From NCBI RefSeq assembly GCF_003148625.1, contig NZ_QGGO01000014.1, positions 96,643 to 160,642 of the forward strand: a stretch of 64,000 bases of DNA, written 5' to 3'. The DNA comes from Arcicella aurantiaca. GTDB taxonomy: Bacteria; Bacteroidota; Bacteroidia; Cytophagales; Spirosomataceae. The position numbers and the translations under genes were made by a program. The notes under the pieces were generated by a model. The model worked only from the letters and a program-made list of their open reading frames with translations, searched no databases and was not told where the DNA came from. Positions 43,580 to 52,886 of this stretch are shown piece by piece; position 1 is the first letter of the stretch; every line of letters begins with the position of its first letter.

Positions 43580-46500
43580 GCTTTTTTTCGTTTCGCTATT
43601 TCTGCTTGATAATATCTAAATAGAAAATCGTACATAACCAATTCATGCACACGCTGATTGTCGGAAATTGCCCTATTAACAGTCATGTGGATATTATCAC
43701 TTAAATATTTTAGCAATTCCATTTCTGTTTTTTGCAGTTTTATTTGCTCGATAATGTCATTAGTTCGCTGACTTTTTTGATAAATGGCTTCAAATAAAGG
43801 AGCATATTCATGTGATTCGTTCAATGAATTATCTAAAATTCGCTCAATGGTACGACGATTCTCCCTAAAACGTTGGTCAATTTGAAGTTTCAACGATTTA
43901 TCTATTCCAAATTCATTAGCAAAACTTGTTTTCATTCTCTCCAATAAATTTTTCTTTTCGGCGAGCGATAAGCCAAAATCATCCAAGAAAACATCAATTA
44001 CTTTGAGCGTCCATTGCCAACGAATCGGCTCACGTTCATCGCCCCAAGTTTGGTCAAGCATTTGCAGAATGGCATTACTATCTTCACAAAATAGCGTTTC
44101 AGATAATTCTATCACATTAGCTCCATAACGTTCTATTTCACGTTGGTAAGTGTCAGCTTGCACTTTCCAGATAATCCCTTCATTTTCAAAAGGTTGTACA
44201 GCTTCTTTAATATATTGAAAGACAATACCTAATCCCGACAAATCAGGTAAATGTACTCTAAAACGCAAATGTTTTTCGGGGTCAGCATATCGAATAAAGA
44301 ACCATTTGTCAATTATTTTTTCTTCAAATAGTTTCTCTAAAACAGGCTTAATAGCTTGTACCAAAATAGTATCTGCAACTTTAACCCCAGTATAAAACTT
44401 CATGTAAAGCCACTCAGAACCTAATGAAAAATTTCGCTGAATTGTATTTTCAGAGCATTGTTTTGACGTAGTTCTTTCATAAACCACGTCATCATTTATC
44501 CACGCAGCAATGAATTGATTGGTAAAACCTTCTCCATCAGCATTTTTGACAGGGCTATTTTCATTTTGATAGAAAAACTCTTTTAATTCAATTTTTTCAC
44601 GCTTTTTAATGGCATCAAGCCAAATTTGTACACTTAGAGGGTTTTCTATATTTACTAAAAGTTCATTGTCGAAATCCGCTAAAACAAAGTATTTGGGCAA
44701 TTTCCATTTAGTAAGAAAATCCTTAAAATTTTGCTCAAAAGTATCAATACCTCCTACTAACAATGCTTTGACATCATCTTTTTTGAGATACCAAGTTGCC
44801 AAAGAAAGAATGACATTTTTGTAGGTTAATCGAGGAATAAAATTGGCGTTCGGGATAAGCGAAGTCCAAGGAATATTGGCAGTTTTTTGAAAGCCTTGTG
44901 TTTGTAAATCACTTAAAAAATGATAAATAGGCAAGGAATTTTGAGAGAAATTATGTGCATTACTCAGTCGAGGAATAACTTCTTTTCCTAATTTTTTAGA
45001 ACGCAAAACTATTCTATCAAGCTGTAAATCAACCGAAACTAAAAGGTCGTCCAAAGGTAGTTGATTCTCATTCGCTAACGAAGATTTTGCTAAATAAGGA
45101 ATTTCATACTTTCTGAAAGGAGGGTGAAGTAAAATATTGCCAATTCTATTTTCGGGCAAATGAACAATTTCTGCAAAAACAACCTCAGGGTTTTTAGATT
45201 GTTCTACATCAGCAATTTCTTGTATAATTTCAAGAACATCTTTATCTGCATGGGCGAACCTTCCTAATAAATTAATAGCACTTGAGCCACTTTTACCTTC
45301 AAAGAAAATAGGCAATTTTTCATCACCTGTGAGCCTAAACATCATAGAAGCCGAAGGCGACAATTTGGCATTTGGAATACTCAATTCCTTAAAAAAATCA
45401 TCTTCTAAAGCCACTTGAAATTCATTTGCTTGTAAAGCTTCTAAACGACGGTTAAATAGTTTTTGTTGGCAAACATTTAGTGAAATTTGAGTCGTAGAAT
45501 GCTGCTTTTCGGGTAAAATTAATCCCTCGGCAATGGGGGTATTATTTGACTTTCCTGTATCACTATAACCAATGCCAGTTTCAGTATCTAAAGCAAATAA
45601 AAGTGGTACTTCTTTAGTTTCATATCTTTCAGAAAAAAGCTTTTTAAAATTTTTAACACTCTGATTTTCATAAACTTCTTGAACAGATGATAAAATTTCG
45701 CTTATTTCATTAAAAACATTTTTATAGCCTTCATCTAAAAAGAATTTTGTAAAGAGCTTTACAGAATCTGTCTGAAAAAGCTTTCCTTCTTCAAAAGGAA
45801 CACCAAATATTTTCAACGTTTCTATGACTTCCTCATACGCACTTATAGGATTAAAATCGTTGGAATCTATTTGAGTTAAAAGTAAATCAATTTTGTCTAA
45901 AAGTTCTGCTAATTGACCTTGCGGAGCTAATATTTTCCTGATTTGCTTCGTAAAATCCTCACCTGTGATAGCTGGCTCTAATTCATTAACTAACAGCTGG
46001 TCGTCAATTAATTGTTCAATAAATACAGAGGCATCTTCTTCTGAAACATCATCATCAAGTAAATGTGGTATTATCTCTTGAATTGTCGCTCCATTTTTGC
46101 ACAAATCCAAGACCAGCTGAATATACTCCGACCACGTGATAGCACTAATTTGGTGCGTTCTTCGTCCATTTACATATTTATATTCTACATATCGAATCTC
46201 CTCACCGATTTGATAAATACTCGAATTTTGACTGTATTTTAGAGAAAATTTAATCTCTGGAATTTCAGCTAATCTTTGAGCTAAAGCACCTGCAAAGTGC
46301 ATATCTAAACGGGTATTTCTTCCCGATTGGGTGGCTACTTCAATATCCGTAACTTCATTCCATTCTACTACGCCACAACCCGCAAAAAGCCCAAATGGTG
46401 TACATCTACTGCACATTCGGGTATAATATTTGCCCAGCGACAAAGGGATTTTTTGTAGTTTTTTAGGGTCAGTAATTTTACCATCTTTCCACTGAATGGC

Positions 46501-46641
46501 ATCTTGAAATAGCACTGGAGATGCTAAATAAACAGCTTCAGCGAATTTTGGATTATCAAGAATTTGTTTTAAGAAAGCTTCCGAAAGATTGTCAGAAAAA
46601 GGGAAAGTTGGAGTTCTGATAATGAGTTTATCATGAAACAT
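43576..46641 (-). CDS. Class I lanthipeptide dehydratase (LanB), full length
   Basis: This 1021-aa protein has the N-terminal Lant_dehydr domain (about 1-690), including the LSLGKYYTRMCSRCTPFGLFAGC segment typical of LanB, in which Ser/Thr of a precursor are glutamylated using Glu-tRNA. The C-terminal SpaB_C/thiopeptide-type elimination domain (about 740-1000) contains WLYMKFYTG, KWFFIRYADPEKHLRFRVHL and QADTYQREIERYG. It is the full length expected for a one-protein dehydratase. I found no LanC cyclase, LanT/ABC exporter, protease or precursor gene within the window. It is flanked by a terminator (upstream gene GH1) and the convergent channel gene, so it is transcriptionally alone. Confidence 0.93.
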   Translation of the reverse strand: MFHDKLIIRTPTFPFSDNLSEAFLKQILDNPKFAEAVYLASPVLFQDAIQWKDGKITDPKKLQKIPLSLGKYYTRMCSRCTPFGLFAGCGVVEWNEVTDIEVATQSGRNTRLDMHFAGALAQRLAEIPEIKFSLKYSQNSSIYQIGEEIRYVEYKYVNGRRTHQISAITWSEYIQLVLDLCKNGATIQEIIPHLLDDDVSEEDASVFIEQLIDDQLLVNELEPAITGEDFTKQIRKILAPQGQLAELLDKIDLLLTQIDSNDFNPISAYEEVIETLKIFGVPFEEGKLFQTDSVKLFTKFFLDEGYKNVFNEISEILSSVQEVYENQSVKNFKKLFSERYETKEVPLLFALDTETGIGYSDTGKSNNTPIAEGLILPEKQHSTTQISLNVCQQKLFNRRLEALQANEFQVALEDDFFKELSIPNAKLSPSASMMFRLTGDEKLPIFFEGKSGSSAINLLGRFAHADKDVLEIIQEIADVEQSKNPEVVFAEIVHLPENRIGNILLHPPFRKYEIPYLAKSSLANENQLPLDDLLVSVDLQLDRIVLRSKKLGKEVIPRLSNAHNFSQNSLPIYHFLSDLQTQGFQKTANIPWTSLIPNANFIPRLTYKNVILSLATWYLKKDDVKALLVGGIDTFEQNFKDFLTKWKLPKYFVLADFDNELLVNIENPLSVQIWLDAIKKREKIELKEFFYQNENSPVKNADGEGFTNQFIAAWINDDVVYERTTSKQCSENTIQRNFSLGSEWLYMKFYTGVKVADTILVQAIKPVLEKLFEEKIIDKWFFIRYADPEKHLRFRVHLPDLSGLGIVFQYIKEAVQPFENEGIIWKVQADTYQREIERYGANVIELSETLFCEDSNAILQMLDQTWGDEREPIRWQWTLKVIDVFLDDFGLSLAEKKNLLERMKTSFANEFGIDKSLKLQIDQRFRENRRTIERILDNSLNESHEYAPLFEAIYQKSQRTNDIIEQIKLQKTEMELLKYLSDNIHMTVNRAISDNQRVHELVMYDFLFRYYQAEIAKRKKA

Positions 46642-46722
46642 AAAGAATCTTCAATTATTGAGGTTTAATAAATGCGGTAAAACGAAGATGTAAGGTATAA
46701 TAAAAAATAGCTGATTCAAAAA

Positions 46723-46777
46723 AAAGCAATGAGAATTTAGCACAATCCACAAACTTGGTCTAAATTATCATTGCTTT
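46723..46777 (-). terminator. Hairpin terminator after the GH1 gene
   Basis: The arms AAAGCAATGAGAATTTAG (46723-46740) and CTAAATTATCATTGCTTT (46760-46777) pair with one mismatch. On the minus strand the hairpin is followed by a T-run. It separates the GH1 gene from lanB. Confidence 0.75.
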
Positions 46778-46783
46778 AAGCTC

Positions 46784-48181
46784 TTAATACTCATCTAAAA
46801 ACGCTCTAAACCATTTAGCAGAATTCTTTAAAGTTCGTTTTTGCGTTTCAAAATCTATATGGACTAACCCAAAACGTGGTTTGTAGCCTTCTGTCCATTC
46901 AAAATTATCTGTCAGTGTCCAAGCCATATATCCATTTACTTTTATTCCTGCTTGTTTTGCTTTCAGAATATGTTGCAAATAAGATTCATAAAAACGGATT
47001 CTGTCGGCATCATGAATTTGGTCTTCGTGAAAAACATCATCAAAAGCTGCTCCATTTTCGGTAATTATTATTTGCTTTATGCCTTCATATTGAGACATTT
47101 GTTCCAAAATTTGGTACATTCCATCTGGCGAAACTTCCCAACCGATATGCGTCAAATCTGTAACATTCCTATGTTGAGGTTTTACTTCGGTTGCTCCTAA
47201 ATAAGGCATCCACCAAGCATTTTTAGCCACGACTTTAAAATAATTTTGTAAACCAATGAAGTCAAAATCAAAGGCAAGCTTTTCTAAATCTCCTTCTTGA
47301 ACATACTTTTTCATCATTTTCTTGAGAAATGGCAAATCCTCAACGGGATAACCCATGCCTAAACTTGGTTCAAGAAACAGACGATTAAGAAGAGCATCAG
47401 TTCTTTGGGCAGCTTTAATATCTGATAATTTATTGGTAAAAGGCTCAATAAACGAACACGAAAAGGTAGTTCCAATCACTGCATCTGGCACATTACGGCG
47501 GACAATTCTCCCTCCTTCTGCTTGGCACATAGCGGTATGATGGATAGCAGGTAAAAAATTACCCATTCCCATTCTTCCCGGTGCGTGATAGCCCGTCATG
47601 TAGCCCAAACCTGTAAAGCCCGCAGGTTCATTCAAAACCATCCAATATTTAACTTTACTGGCAAATTCACGGGTTACTACTTCGCAATAATCTGAAAACC
47701 AAGCAATTATTTCACGGTTTGTCCAACCTCCTCGGTCTTCAAGCATTTGTGGTAAATCCCAATGATAAAGCGTGACGCAGGGTTCAAGACCATTCTCTAA
47801 ACAACAGTCAATTACTTGATGATAAAACGCCAAACCCGCTTGATTTACACTTCCAATTCCGTTGGGCAAAATGCGTGTCCAAGCAATTGAGAAACGAAAA
47901 GAATTAAAATTTAGAGATTTTGCGATAAGAATGTCCTCTTCAAAGCGATAATAAAAATCACAGGCAACTTTGGCGTTCTGCTTATCTTTTATTTTGTTTT
48001 TTTTACTTGAAAATTTATCCCAAATAGATTCACCTTTTCCATCAACATTCCAAGCACCTTCATTTTGAAAAGATGCCATTGCCACACCCCACATAAAATC
48101 ATTGCCAAAAGCTTCTTTTGAAAACTCTTTTGGTTGATTCAAGGGTTCTAACAACGAACTAATTATTTGATTATCTTGCAT
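46784..48181 (-). CDS. GH1 family beta-glucosidase/beta-galactosidase
   Basis: This 465-aa cytoplasmic enzyme has a complete GH1 fold: FMWGVAMASFQNEGAW near the N-terminus, acid/base E185 in VLNEPAG, nucleophile E375 in ITENGAAFDD, and the aglycone/sugar-site WTLTDNFEW. GH1 enzymes cleave beta-linked glucosides, galactosides or similar. No signal peptide is present. It is preceded by the AlkP-family gene with a 71-nt gap and followed by a terminator. Exact sugar preference cannot be read. Confidence 0.95.
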   Translation of the reverse strand: MQDNQIISSLLEPLNQPKEFSKEAFGNDFMWGVAMASFQNEGAWNVDGKGESIWDKFSSKKNKIKDKQNAKVACDFYYRFEEDILIAKSLNFNSFRFSIAWTRILPNGIGSVNQAGLAFYHQVIDCCLENGLEPCVTLYHWDLPQMLEDRGGWTNREIIAWFSDYCEVVTREFASKVKYWMVLNEPAGFTGLGYMTGYHAPGRMGMGNFLPAIHHTAMCQAEGGRIVRRNVPDAVIGTTFSCSFIEPFTNKLSDIKAAQRTDALLNRLFLEPSLGMGYPVEDLPFLKKMMKKYVQEGDLEKLAFDFDFIGLQNYFKVVAKNAWWMPYLGATEVKPQHRNVTDLTHIGWEVSPDGMYQILEQMSQYEGIKQIIITENGAAFDDVFHEDQIHDADRIRFYESYLQHILKAKQAGIKVNGYMAWTLTDNFEWTEGYKPRFGLVHIDFETQKRTLKNSAKWFRAFLDEY

Positions 48182-48252
48182 TTACACTTACTTTTTTCGG
48201 GGTGCAAATGTAGATATTTTTTTTGTGATGTTAATATTAAATCTTTTGTGAC

Positions 48253-49335
48253 TTACTTTTTATAAACATTTTGGATACTTTCTCCCATTGTGGGATTACT
48301 ATTAAAATCAAGTCCCAATAAGCTTGCGACGGTCTTAGCTAACTGATTTTGAAACAGTTGTCCTTCCGTTTTTACTTCTCCCATTGCAGGTGTATCTGGT
48401 CCTAAAAACGCCATCCAAATCTGATAACAGTCTGATACTTTTTGACCATGACTTGTCCACTGCGACTTAATTCTGTCTCCTCTTCCGTGGTCAGTTGTGA
48501 TGACAAAAGTCGTTTTATCTTTATATTTTGGATTCGACTGACAATAATTCCATAAATCAGCTAAATATTTATCGAAAGAATTAGCGGCAAAAAGGTATTC
48601 TTTGTATTTAGCTTCATGGGCTAATTCGTCGGTTTCATCAAAAGACAGGAAAAATACTTTTGGTTGATTTTTAGTAACATATTCTTTTGCCAAATAATAA
48701 GTCAAAAAATCATAGCGGTCACTTCCCGACGGCGGAATATTCATCTGTATTTCGTTCAATAATTTTTCTCTATCCGATAAATTACCATTGACTAATTCTA
48801 TTCCAGAATTAACAGTTATGCCACTTCTTTTTTCATTGATGATAAATGGAAAAACGTCCCAAGTGGAATATCCGGCTACTTTTCCTTTAAAATTCGGTTG
48901 ATTGTTTAGGTATTCTAAAATGGTGATATTTTGATTTTCAAGTTTATCATTTGAATTGACTTTATCATCGGCATAGCCTGTTAAAATTTCGTTATATCCC
49001 GGATATGAAAACCAATATGGATTTTTGACATTTACTTTATTGCCCAACCAACGATTACCGTAAACTTGTCCTTTTTCACTTACCGTTTTCCAGAAAAAAG
49101 GCAACAGCTTTTCTCTTCTTTCTTTGGCAGAATTTGCCCAAAATGTTTTGTAAACTTTACTCGAATCGGAATTAAACTTTTTATCATTGGCAATTGTGGA
49201 ATCCATGCCAGCAAAGAGTTCTTGCCAACGAAAACCATCGGTTGTAATGATAAAAACATTTTCAGTTTTAAATTTTTGTTGAGCAAATGCAGTAGAAAAA
49301 TTGATTAATAAAAGAGAGAGAAATAGTTTTTTCAT
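48253..49335 (-). CDS. Secreted AlkP-superfamily phosphodiesterase/phosphatase-like protein
   Basis: This 360-aa protein starts at the ATG at 49335 (signal peptide MKKLFLSLLLINFSTAFAQQ); an in-frame ATG at 49413 would add 26 unsuitable residues. AlkP superfamily metal motifs: VFIITTDGFRWQELFAG at the start, LSFDETDELAHEAKY in the middle and FVITTDHGRGD near the end. The usual nucleophile Ser/Thr would lie in the SYPGYNEILTGYAD segment (SxPGYxE). It could act on phosphate diesters or be a sulfatase-like enzyme; no formylglycine C/SxPxR signature is present. Periplasmic by signal peptide. Confidence 0.88.
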   Translation of the reverse strand: MKKLFLSLLLINFSTAFAQQKFKTENVFIITTDGFRWQELFAGMDSTIANDKKFNSDSSKVYKTFWANSAKERREKLLPFFWKTVSEKGQVYGNRWLGNKVNVKNPYWFSYPGYNEILTGYADDKVNSNDKLENQNITILEYLNNQPNFKGKVAGYSTWDVFPFIINEKRSGITVNSGIELVNGNLSDREKLLNEIQMNIPPSGSDRYDFLTYYLAKEYVTKNQPKVFFLSFDETDELAHEAKYKEYLFAANSFDKYLADLWNYCQSNPKYKDKTTFVITTDHGRGDRIKSQWTSHGQKVSDCYQIWMAFLGPDTPAMGEVKTEGQLFQNQLAKTVASLLGLDFNSNPTMGESIQNVYKK

Positions 49336-49443
49336 GATTAAATAAAATGAGATTATGGGGTTTGTAAATGAAATATAATAATTTAGCCTCCAATAAGTTA
49401 TTATCGATAACATATTGAAGGCTAATACTTTACAAATTTTATC

Positions 49444-50610
49444 TTAAAATTTAAGCTTCAACGCTCGACGGAAAAATTGTCCTAAATTATTTGACTGCTT
49501 TTTGAATGTATAAACTTCCATACGTTCTTGGGCAACTTCTTCCAAATGACGTAAAAATAGACGAGAAGTCTGTCCTTGCCAATGCTTAAAATTCTCACTA
49601 ATATTTTCGTGAACGGGTAAATATTCAATGAATCTATTGAAGTTGAAAGCGGTATCTGCAATGCCCGCCCCTGCACGTTCGCCGTCCCAAGCGTTAATTT
49701 GTTGTTCGATATGATTTGGCACAGGAACCATCATAATTGGTTTTCCTAAGTACATAGCCTCACAAACAGACTCGAAGCCTGCTGTGCAAACCAATCCCGA
49801 ACATTCTTGCATCATGGTCAAAAACTTTTCTGAATTTACTTGATGAAAAGTCAAATTTTCTCTGAATTGCCATTCATCAGCAAATTCTTTATTGTTCCAA
49901 AAACAATGAATTTGAACGTCTCGGTGATTGGAATGCCAATTTATAATGTCTTCACTCAGCTTATGGTGTGTTATGTAGGCAAGAATAAAAGGTTTAGTTT
50001 TAGGGCTAAGTTTTTTTACTTCGTCACGTAAAAGTGGTGGCGTAACGGCAATGAAATTGGCTTTATCATCTGGCATTTCTACAAACGACAAAGCCAATTT
50101 ACGGGTTGAATTTAGAGAGGTAAGACGGGTATTTAGATTCAATAAAAATCTATCTACGTATTTATTGGGTAACGAAATAAACGCTTTATGCAATAACAAA
50201 TATTGATGACCAATACAAACCACAGGAATGCTTGGGCGATGAAACTGAGCATACAAACCACAAATCATATCATAGAAATTTACGATAACGTCTGGGCGAT
50301 GTTCTTCAACTTTTTGAGCTAACAATTGAACACTTTTGTGGTATTTTCCTATTTTTAGTATGTGTGTGCTGATGGTATCCCAAACTTTTACAGCTTTGGT
50401 TTGTCCGTAAACTAAGCTTGGAGCTGGAAACGTTTGAATTTTCAAAGGAATTTTTTCTTGAAAAAACGTTGGCAAATTATGTTCGTTATCCATACCAACC
50501 ATCACAGAAACAACTTGATGACCAGCATTTGTCAAGATTTCAAATAATGAAATGGCTTGTGTAAGATGTCCTCTTCCTTCGCCTTGTACCACAAATAAGA
50601 ATTTGCTCAT
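49444..50610 (-). CDS. MurG-like (GT1/GT28-type) glycosyltransferase
   Basis: This 388-aa GT-B protein starts with FLFVVQGEGRGHLTQAI, a glycine-rich loop like MurG/UGT. The C-terminal donor-site region is SGLVCTAGFESVCEAMYLGKPIMMVPVPNHIEQ (GFESV and a conserved acidic/Gln pattern). It lacks membrane helices. It lies 29 nt after the LpxH-like phosphoesterase on the same strand, so it probably works on the same envelope lipid or nucleotide-sugar product. Acceptor unknown. Its size and fold rule out GT2. Confidence 0.9.
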   Translation of the reverse strand: MSKFLFVVQGEGRGHLTQAISLFEILTNAGHQVVSVMVGMDNEHNLPTFFQEKIPLKIQTFPAPSLVYGQTKAVKVWDTISTHILKIGKYHKSVQLLAQKVEEHRPDVIVNFYDMICGLYAQFHRPSIPVVCIGHQYLLLHKAFISLPNKYVDRFLLNLNTRLTSLNSTRKLALSFVEMPDDKANFIAVTPPLLRDEVKKLSPKTKPFILAYITHHKLSEDIINWHSNHRDVQIHCFWNNKEFADEWQFRENLTFHQVNSEKFLTMMQECSGLVCTAGFESVCEAMYLGKPIMMVPVPNHIEQQINAWDGERAGAGIADTAFNFNRFIEYLPVHENISENFKHWQGQTSRLFLRHLEEVAQERMEVYTFKKQSNNLGQFFRRALKLKF

Positions 50611-50639
50611 TTTATAATATTTAGTAGTTTCAAATCGTA

Positions 50640-51491
50640 TTAAGCGATTCCCATAAAAACTTTATTCACAACACTAAACGACTCGCTATCAACAACTTCG
50701 TCCGTTTCTTCTTCTAAAATTTGAACATTGTTTTCGTGGAGAAAATAGAGTAATTCCCAATTATTCGAATGGTCTTCTACCAGAGCAGTCATTGATTCTA
50801 CCCAATCCCCCGAATTCATATAGAGAATATCATTAACCTGCCTAATATCTGGTTTGTGAATATGCCCACAAATGATTCCTTCGCAATGGTGAGCTTTAGC
50901 GAGTTCGGTGATTTTTTCTTCAAAATCAGAAACGTAGTTAACCGCTTCTTTAACTCTTTGTTTTATACGTTGCGAAAAAGAATAATACGACAAACCACGC
51001 CAAGAGCGATATTGGTTATAAATCTTATTCATTGACAATAGCAAAGTGTAGCCAACGTCGCCTAAATAAGCCAACCATTTCATTTTGGAAGTTACAGAAT
51101 CAAAAATATCACCGTGCGTAATTAAAAAACGCTTTTCACCAGAAGCAAGGATATAATCTCTTTGAATAGTAAAGGATTTACCGAGAGAAAAAGGAATGAT
51201 TTGGTCTAAAAAATCATCGTGGTTTCCTCTCAGGTAAATAACCTTCGTTTGTTGATATTCAATCATCTTGAGAACAACTCGGAAAAATGCGGTATGTTTT
51301 TTCTTCCAAGAGCCTCCTTTTTTGAGCTGCCAACCGTCAATAATATCTCCATTCAAAATCAGTGTTTCACAGGTCACAGACTTTAAAAATGCAGTTACTT
51401 CTTTCGCCTTTGAGCCTTCAGAGCCTAAGTGAATATCTGAGATTATTATTGTCTTGTATTGTTTGACGGTTTTCATAAAAGACATTAGCAA
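50640..51491 (-). CDS. LpxH-like calcineurin-fold phosphoesterase
   Basis: This 283-aa metallophosphoesterase has the full metal-ligand set: ISDIHLGS (D19, H21), LNGDIIDGW (D49), LRGNHDD (N90, H91), ITHGDIFD (H126) and CGHIHKP. The family includes UDP-2,3-diacylglucosamine diphosphatase LpxH of lipid A synthesis; the C-terminal NSGDWVESMTALVED agrees with that group. Several in-frame ATGs (codons 1, 3, 6) make the start uncertain by a few residues. It is the first gene of a pair with the glycosyltransferase. An LpxH role is likely but not proven. Confidence 0.88.
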   Translation of the reverse strand: MLMSFMKTVKQYKTIIISDIHLGSEGSKAKEVTAFLKSVTCETLILNGDIIDGWQLKKGGSWKKKHTAFFRVVLKMIEYQQTKVIYLRGNHDDFLDQIIPFSLGKSFTIQRDYILASGEKRFLITHGDIFDSVTSKMKWLAYLGDVGYTLLLSMNKIYNQYRSWRGLSYYSFSQRIKQRVKEAVNYVSDFEEKITELAKAHHCEGIICGHIHKPDIRQVNDILYMNSGDWVESMTALVEDHSNNWELLYFLHENNVQILEEETDEVVDSESFSVVNKVFMGIA

Positions 51492-51584
51492 AGGGTAAAA
51501 ACAGTGTTTAAGGATTCTTTAAACAAATTTCAACATTTACTTTAATCTTATGATTTCCAAAATATTAAGTAATTGTTATTTAGT

Positions 51585-51660
51585 ACAGTGTTTAATAAGT
51601 TTCGGGAAGTTCTACAAGATTTTGGAATAAAAATTATCCAGATAACTTATTAAACAGTGT
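51585..51660. repeat. Inverted repeat ACAGTGTTTAATAAGTT
   Basis: The 17-bp arms at 51585-51601 and 51644-51660 pair with one mismatch around a 42-nt centre. A third partial copy (ACAGTGTTTAA, 51501-51511) lies nearby. It sits just after the response-regulator stop and could act as its terminator or as an operator. Confidence 0.6.
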
Positions 51661-51662
51661 AT

Positions 51663-52349
51663 TTAGTTTCTCGAAAATAAATAGCCAACTCCTTTAATAG
51701 TACGGATATAATCCTGACCGATTTTTTCTCTGATTTTACGAATATGAACATCTACTGTTCTTTCAGTTACGTGGATTCCTCTATCCCAAACATTCAATAA
51801 AATTTCGTCACGAGTATATACCCGATTTGGGTTACTCACAAAGAACATCAATAAGTCAAATTCTTTCTTTGGCAACGTCCAAGAATCGTCATTGATGGCA
51901 ATGGTATAATTTTGACGATTGATGATTAAATCTTCTAAAACAACTTTATCATCAGTCTCGCTTTCGCTGGTATTTCTTTGAAAAACTGCTTTTATTCTAC
52001 TTATCAAAGCACGAGGTTTTACAGGCTTATTGATATAATCATTAGCACCAATTTCAAAGGCGGCAACTTCAGAATATTCCTCTGAACGAGCCGTTAAGAA
52101 AATCAAATACGAGTTTTTTAAAATAGGGTCTTGCTTGATGATTCGTCCAGCCTCGATTCCGTCCATGACAGGCATCATAATGTCCATTAAAATCAAATCA
52201 GGAAAAAACTCCTGAGCCATTTGGACGCCTTTTAAGCCATTTTCAGCTACTTTAATTTGAAATCCTTCACGGCTAAGATTATAATCAAGTAATTCTAAAA
52301 TATCGGGGTCATCGTCAACCAATAAAATTTTTTGGGAAAAGTCTAACAT
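51663..52349 (-). CDS. OmpR/PhoB-family response regulator
   Basis: This 228-aa protein starts at the ATG at 52349 (MLDFSQKILLVDDDPD, the usual start; a frame from 52379 adds ten residues). The receiver domain (about 5-120) has acidic DDD, phospho-accepting D56 in LILMDIMMP and Lys in INKPVKP. The C-terminal winged helix (about 130-228) has PKKEFDLLMFF and RTVDVHIRKIREKIG. No sensor kinase is next to it, so it is an orphan within this window. In Bacteroidota such regulators may control phosphate or envelope stress, but nothing here decides it. Confidence 0.92.
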   Translation of the reverse strand: MLDFSQKILLVDDDPDILELLDYNLSREGFQIKVAENGLKGVQMAQEFFPDLILMDIMMPVMDGIEAGRIIKQDPILKNSYLIFLTARSEEYSEVAAFEIGANDYINKPVKPRALISRIKAVFQRNTSESETDDKVVLEDLIINRQNYTIAINDDSWTLPKKEFDLLMFFVSNPNRVYTRDEILLNVWDRGIHVTERTVDVHIRKIREKIGQDYIRTIKGVGYLFSRN

Positions 52350-52645
52350 TGTATAGCTTGTTTGAGTAATTATTATCAAACATACTGCTCCAATATTAAC
52401 TCTTTGTTAAGACAATATTATGGTTCAGAGGTAAGAGGATAATTTGTCGAAACATTGTTATGACACAAACATTGAAGTCATAAACCATGTAAAATTTCGC
52501 TGAAAAGAAGTAAGGATTTTTGATACGTTTTTCATAATGATGGTTGTTTAATTTTTTACAAATTAAATATTTCAATATAAATTCATGATTAACAAGACTT
52601 TATAGAATTAAGAAATTTGCTTATTTAGTAGAGGTTGGGATTTAG

Positions 52646-52668
52646 GATTATCATGAGCTTAATTATCA
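52646..52668. repeat. Dispersed repeat (ATCATGAGCTTAATTATC core)
   Basis: The 23-bp segment matches 5331-5353 with two substitutions and is preceded by GGTTGGGATTTAG heptad-like DNA. It lies in the 537-bp gap (52350-52886) after the SusC/SusD operon; the gap holds this repeat, a long hairpin and a terminator, but no gene. Confidence 0.65.
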
Positions 52669-52711
52669 ATTATGTGAGGATAAGTATTTGGAATAAATAA
52701 ATTGATATTAT

Positions 52712-52772
52712 GTAGTGGCGTATAGCATACGCCCACATCTCGACCTTTTGGGCGTATGCTATACGCCACTAC
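52712..52772. repeat. Perfect 23-bp inverted repeat, copy 2
   Basis: The arms 52712-52734 and 52750-52772 are exact complements (core GTAGTGGCGTATAGCATACG, shared with 39173-39234) with a 15-nt loop. Confidence 0.95.
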
Positions 52773-52803
52773 GTGATGATGACAATATTTAACTTACAAA
52801 ACA

Positions 52804-52834
52804 AAAAATCCACCCTAACAGAGTGGATTTTTGT
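52804..52834 (-). terminator. Terminator of the SusC/SusD operon
   Basis: Stem AAAAATCCAC / GTGGATTTTT (52804-52813, 52823-52832) with a 9-nt loop. On the minus strand it ends in a T-run and lies 53 nt after the susD stop. Confidence 0.85.
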
Positions 52835-52886
52835 AATTTAGTCATAGTTAATACTGTTTCAGTAATGCTCTAAAACATAGCACACG

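Noticed and set aside
46642..46783. Lanthipeptide precursor next to lanB
   Set aside because: Both strands were read; only very short frames occur and the gap is occupied by a terminator hairpin.
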